Translations under genes and position numbers: made by a program
The notes under the pieces: model-generated
What the model was told of the DNA's origin: nothing
Seen by the model: only the letters and a program-made list of their open reading frames with translations
Databases searched by the model: none
In this document: positions 60,885-64,000 of the stretch, in pieces
Numbering within the stretch: the first letter of the stretch is position 1
Layout of the letters: every line of letters starts with the position of its first letter
DNA from: Pseudoalteromonas viridis
GTDB lineage: Bacteria > Pseudomonadota > Gammaproteobacteria > Enterobacterales > Alteromonadaceae
Direction of reading: 5' to 3'
DNA: 64,000 nt
NCBI RefSeq assembly: GCF_017742995.1
Contig: NZ_CP072426.1
Coordinates: forward strand, 496,001 to 560,000

Positions 60885-61323
60885 ACTTGGGGAATAACAC
60901 TATTGCCAATACTAGCAGAAATAAAAACTGGACGTTAGCTTAGCGTGTTCGCATTTATCGGCTCTACTTAATTAGTCTAATACCAAGCTGTTTAGCCTAT
61001 CTCTGCTACCAAATTGAAGGTCACAACAGTTCACATTTTAAACACCTTAGTAAAAAAGCAGGCCAAAGCACGCAATAATGATATTTTAGTGAACAATTTT
61101 CATGCCAATCCGTACCCAATAAAACCCCACAAATGACCATTTTTTGTACCACAAACAAAAAGTTATTGAAAAATTTGACCTTGTTAAATTCACTGCTACC
61201 TTTAATGGTGCAGTGAACATATTTGCAATTATCATCAATAAAGGGTACACAGATAGTTAACCAAAGATGTGCAATTTATGTAAATTGTGAAATAAGACAA
61301 CATATAATAACTGGGGAAACAGG
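60885..61323. promoter_or_regulatory. Region upstream of the last TonB receptor, with a large inverted repeat
   Basis: No coding potential. A 12/11-base inverted repeat TTCACTGC-T-ACC / GGT-GCAGTGAA with a TTTAAT centre occupies 61189-61217, ending about 107 bases before the receptor ATG. It is AT-rich otherwise, with a second, weaker TTTTTGT/ACAAAAA repeat at 61141-61161. Only a Fur half-site (attatca) is seen, so I do not call a Fur box. Confidence 0.5.
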
Positions 61324-63984
61324 ATGAAACTACAAACAAACGCGCTAAGCCGTGCGATTAAATTTGCTTTAGCGTCAACTGCAACAATGGGGTTAACGGT
61401 CGCCAGCGTACAGGCAGAAGAAGCTGATGCAGGTGCCGAAAACAAGAAAATTGAAAAAATTGCGGTGGTTGGTTCCCGAGCCGCGCCACGCTCTGTCGGT
61501 GACTCTCCCGTACCTATTGATATCATAGGCGGTGATGACCTGAGCAAGGCTGGTGGCGACGACATGCTGGAACTGCTTAAAGGTTCGGTGCCCTCACTGA
61601 ACGTTCACGCTAACCCTATCAGTGACGCGGCTTCTTTGGTACGCCCCGCTAACCTGCGTGGCCTGCCGGCAGACTCAACGTTAATCTTACTGAACGGTAA
61701 ACGCCGTCATCGCTCCTCCGTGATCGCCTTTCTAGGCGGCGGTATTAACGACGGTGCTCAGGGCCCGGACATTTCTGTGATCCCCAGCATTGCTCTAAAA
61801 CAAGTAGAAGTACTGCGTGATGGTGCGGCAGCACAATATGGTTCCGATGCCATCGCCGGGGTACTCAACTTTGTGCTGAAAGATGCATCCGAAGGCGGCA
61901 GTGTTTCCGTCAAACAGGGCCAATATTATGAAGGCGACGGCGACACAACCACAGTAGAAGGCAACATCGGCCTGCCATTTACCGACCAAGGTTTTGCCAA
62001 CCTGAGCTTCCAGTATAAAGAAGCCGATCCAACCAGCCGCAGTGTTCAGCGTCCAGATGCACAAGCGTTTATGGATGCGGGCTTAGAAGGTGTACGCGAT
62101 CCGGCTCAGGTCTGGGGTGCACCAGAAATCAACGACGACATCACGCTGTTCGGTAACGTTGGCCTTGAGCTGACAAACGACTCCCAGTTCTACATGTTTG
62201 GTAACTATTCCGAGCGTGATGTTAAGGGTGGCTTTTATTATCGTAACCCGACTACACGTCCTCAGGTCTATGGCGGTGTGATCCGCAACGTCAATGGTGA
62301 GCCAACCAGACGTCACCCAACTGATGAAGCACAGCAAGCGGCGTGGGACGCGGCAACGCCAACGGTACTGGTGGGCTCATTAGACGGCTACGATCAACAA
62401 ATCAACTGTCCTGTTGTTGAGCTTCAGTCAAATGGTCTGCCAGATCAAGCTGCACTGGACTCGCTTGCAGCAGCAAACTGCTTTGCCTTCAACAATATTT
62501 TACCAGCCGGTTTCACGCCTTTCTTTGGCGGTAACATCACAGATACATCGCTCACCATAGGTACCAAGGGCGAGTTTACGGATGGCTTTATGAAAGGCGC
62601 CTATTATGACTTCAGTGGCTCAGTGGGCCGCAACGAATCGCGCTACTTCATTACCAATACGGTTAATGCCTCCATGGGTCCAGATACCCCAATGGAGTTC
62701 AGCCCGGGTAAATACATCCAGCTTGAAAAGAACTTTAATGCTGACTTCTCGAAAGGCTACGACTTTGACCTGGCCTACGATGTCAACGTAGCGGGTGGTC
62801 TTGAGTGGAAAGAAGAAACATTCGAAGTTATTCCAGGCGACGAAGCGTCCTTTATCGCAGGCCCGCTTACACAGCAGGGCTTTGGTATCGGCTCTAACGG
62901 CTTCCCTGGTTTTAAACCATCACAAGGGGGCGAGTTCTCACGTCGCAGCTACGCAGCCTATATTGATATTGAAACGCCCTTTACAGAAGAGTTCCTGATG
63001 GGTTGGGCGCTGCGTTACGAAGACTATGACACCTTCGGTTCAACAACTAACTACAAAGTAACCTGGCAATATCATGCGACTGAAGATCTGGCGCTACGTG
63101 GTTCACTTAGTACTGGTTTCCGCGCCCCGACGGTTGGTCAGGCGAATGTAAGTAACGTTCAGACTAACCTGAGCAGCGGTGTGCTGGTTGACTCGGCACT
63201 GTTACCGCCTACCAACCCAGTTTCGCAGCTACTGGGGGGTAGCGAACTGCAGCCGGAAGAATCACAAAGTTATACCTTGGGTGCGGTCTATCAATCGGGC
63301 GACTTGTTCCTGACTATCGACTACTACAACATTGAGGTGGAAGACCGCCTGAGCCAGTCGAACAAAATTGATTTAACACTGGAACAAAAGGCGGCACTGA
63401 AAGCCGATGGTGTGCCAAATGTAGACAGCCTGGCGCAGGTATCTTTCTTCACCAACGACTTTGACACGACAACGCAGGGTGTCGACATCGTTGCTAACTA
63501 CTCAATGGACCTGTTAGGCGGTTTTGCTACCTTTAGTGCAGCCTATAACTGGAATGAGACAGAGGTTGATAAGTTCTCTGCTATTACTGGTGACTTCAAA
63601 GTAGCGCGTCTTGAAAAAGACTTACCACAGCACCGCGCAACTTACACCTGGACGCAGCAGTGGGAAGACTTCTCAGGCTTCCTGCGCTACAACTACTACG
63701 GAGAATATCAGGGCGTGCACGTAGATTATGACGCAACAGCGATTATGGCTGATCCGTCTTTCACGTTTGACGCTGAGCTGACTTACTTTGCGACTGAAAA
63801 CATCAGCCTGACTGTTGGTGCCAATAACATCTTCGACCAGGATGCAGAGAAAGTCGTCGACTTCCTGGAAGACGGCGCCACAGAGCTTACTCCCTCAAAT
63901 ACCTGGGGTGGCATCTACTACGAGACGTCTCCATATGGGATCAACGGTGGCTTCTACTATGTAAAAGCAACTTATACGTTCTAA
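61324..63984 (+). CDS. TonB-dependent receptor
   Basis: An 886-aa outer-membrane receptor. Signal peptide about 1-29; the plug (about 45-165) has IAVVGSRAAPRSVGDSPVPIDIIGG, VRPANLRGLPADSTLILLNGKRRHRS, VEVLRDGAAAQYGSDAIAGVLNFVLK; the barrel ends with GGFYYVKATYTF, the usual C-terminal aromatic signal. This RRHRSS-type plug is that of a broad receptor group in marine gammaproteobacteria, with no fixed ligand. It has no transport genes next to it in the window. The ATG follows a GGGGAAACAGG stretch. Confidence 0.93.
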   Translation: MKLQTNALSRAIKFALASTATMGLTVASVQAEEADAGAENKKIEKIAVVGSRAAPRSVGDSPVPIDIIGGDDLSKAGGDDMLELLKGSVPSLNVHANPISDAASLVRPANLRGLPADSTLILLNGKRRHRSSVIAFLGGGINDGAQGPDISVIPSIALKQVEVLRDGAAAQYGSDAIAGVLNFVLKDASEGGSVSVKQGQYYEGDGDTTTVEGNIGLPFTDQGFANLSFQYKEADPTSRSVQRPDAQAFMDAGLEGVRDPAQVWGAPEINDDITLFGNVGLELTNDSQFYMFGNYSERDVKGGFYYRNPTTRPQVYGGVIRNVNGEPTRRHPTDEAQQAAWDAATPTVLVGSLDGYDQQINCPVVELQSNGLPDQAALDSLAAANCFAFNNILPAGFTPFFGGNITDTSLTIGTKGEFTDGFMKGAYYDFSGSVGRNESRYFITNTVNASMGPDTPMEFSPGKYIQLEKNFNADFSKGYDFDLAYDVNVAGGLEWKEETFEVIPGDEASFIAGPLTQQGFGIGSNGFPGFKPSQGGEFSRRSYAAYIDIETPFTEEFLMGWALRYEDYDTFGSTTNYKVTWQYHATEDLALRGSLSTGFRAPTVGQANVSNVQTNLSSGVLVDSALLPPTNPVSQLLGGSELQPEESQSYTLGAVYQSGDLFLTIDYYNIEVEDRLSQSNKIDLTLEQKAALKADGVPNVDSLAQVSFFTNDFDTTTQGVDIVANYSMDLLGGFATFSAAYNWNETEVDKFSAITGDFKVARLEKDLPQHRATYTWTQQWEDFSGFLRYNYYGEYQGVHVDYDATAIMADPSFTFDAELTYFATENISLTVGANNIFDQDAEKVVDFLEDGATELTPSNTWGGIYYETSPYGINGGFYYVKATYTF

Positions 63985-64000
63985 AGATTTACTGTAACCC

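Noticed and set aside
61141..61260. Possible Fur box before the last TonB receptor.
   Set aside because: Only one half (attatca) is recognisable and the other half does not match; compared with the box at 27346 it is unconvincing.

Overview
The window is a compact chromosomal segment of a marine gammaproteobacterium, most likely a Pseudoalteromonas or close relative. The reasons are four large TonB-dependent receptors, a vibriolysin-type M4 protease and an M28 aminopeptidase that both end in paired PPC domains, a laminarin locus of the Alteromonadales type without SusD, and housekeeping proteins (Udp, Cdd, Ppc, PepD, HmgA) that look like those of Vibrio and Shewanella relatives. The genus is inferred from gene content, because no 16S gene is present. 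I see no tRNA, rRNA, insertion sequence, prophage, integron or CRISPR array. About 50 protein genes are supported, many separated by clear intrinsic terminators.

Layout. 0-7 kb: the pqiABC envelope lipid-transport operon, a GNAT acetyltransferase and a pitrilysin-type M16 lipoprotein protease. 7-15.3 kb: a small DUF3820-like gene, a UshA-type nucleotidase, an unfamiliar overlapping gene pair (solute-binding-like protein plus a two-TM protein with a winged-helix-like cytoplasmic end), then an S1/P1 nuclease and an Oar-like TonB receptor. 15.3-18 kb: a MarR regulator divergent from hmgA, then maiA (tyrosine/homogentisate catabolism), with a perfect 20-bp operator inside the hmgA promoter. 18-24.4 kb: small conserved proteins, an arginase-family enzyme, a DUF2189 membrane protein, and convergent udp and cdd whose stop codons lie in the loop of a shared terminator. 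24.5-28.4 kb: ppc, an unannotated Fur-controlled RyhB-like small RNA, and a Sel1 protein. 28.7-39.6 kb: an unknown 677-aa lipoprotein, a SLC13/DASS transporter, the M28 and M4 secreted peptidases, a small lipoprotein and a TonB receptor. 39.9-46.9 kb: small membrane proteins, the RegB/RegA redox two-component system, MscS, a DUF4440 protein, a KAS III and PepD. 46.9-58.9 kb: a laminarin (beta-1,3-glucan) utilisation locus with GH3, sugar MFS transporter, TonB receptor, GH16 carrying three C-terminal repeats, and a LytTR regulator with its histidine kinase. 59-64 kb: an M17 aminopeptidase, a small LETM1-like protein and a TonB receptor.

Working together. The laminarin genes form one logical chain: surface GH16 cuts the polymer, the TonB receptor imports oligosaccharides, lipoprotein GH3 trims them, and the MFS carrier takes glucose into the cytoplasm; the adjacent LytS/LytR-type pair is the likely sensor. 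The secreted M4 and M28 enzymes, PepD and the M17 peptidase serve protein scavenging, and UshA, S1/P1 nuclease, Udp and Cdd serve nucleic-acid and nucleoside salvage. The most notable item outside conventional gene calls is the small-RNA gene at about 27359-27529: a TTGACA-17-GATAAT promoter overlapped by a near-perfect Fur box, a RyhB-core-like segment and a strong terminator.
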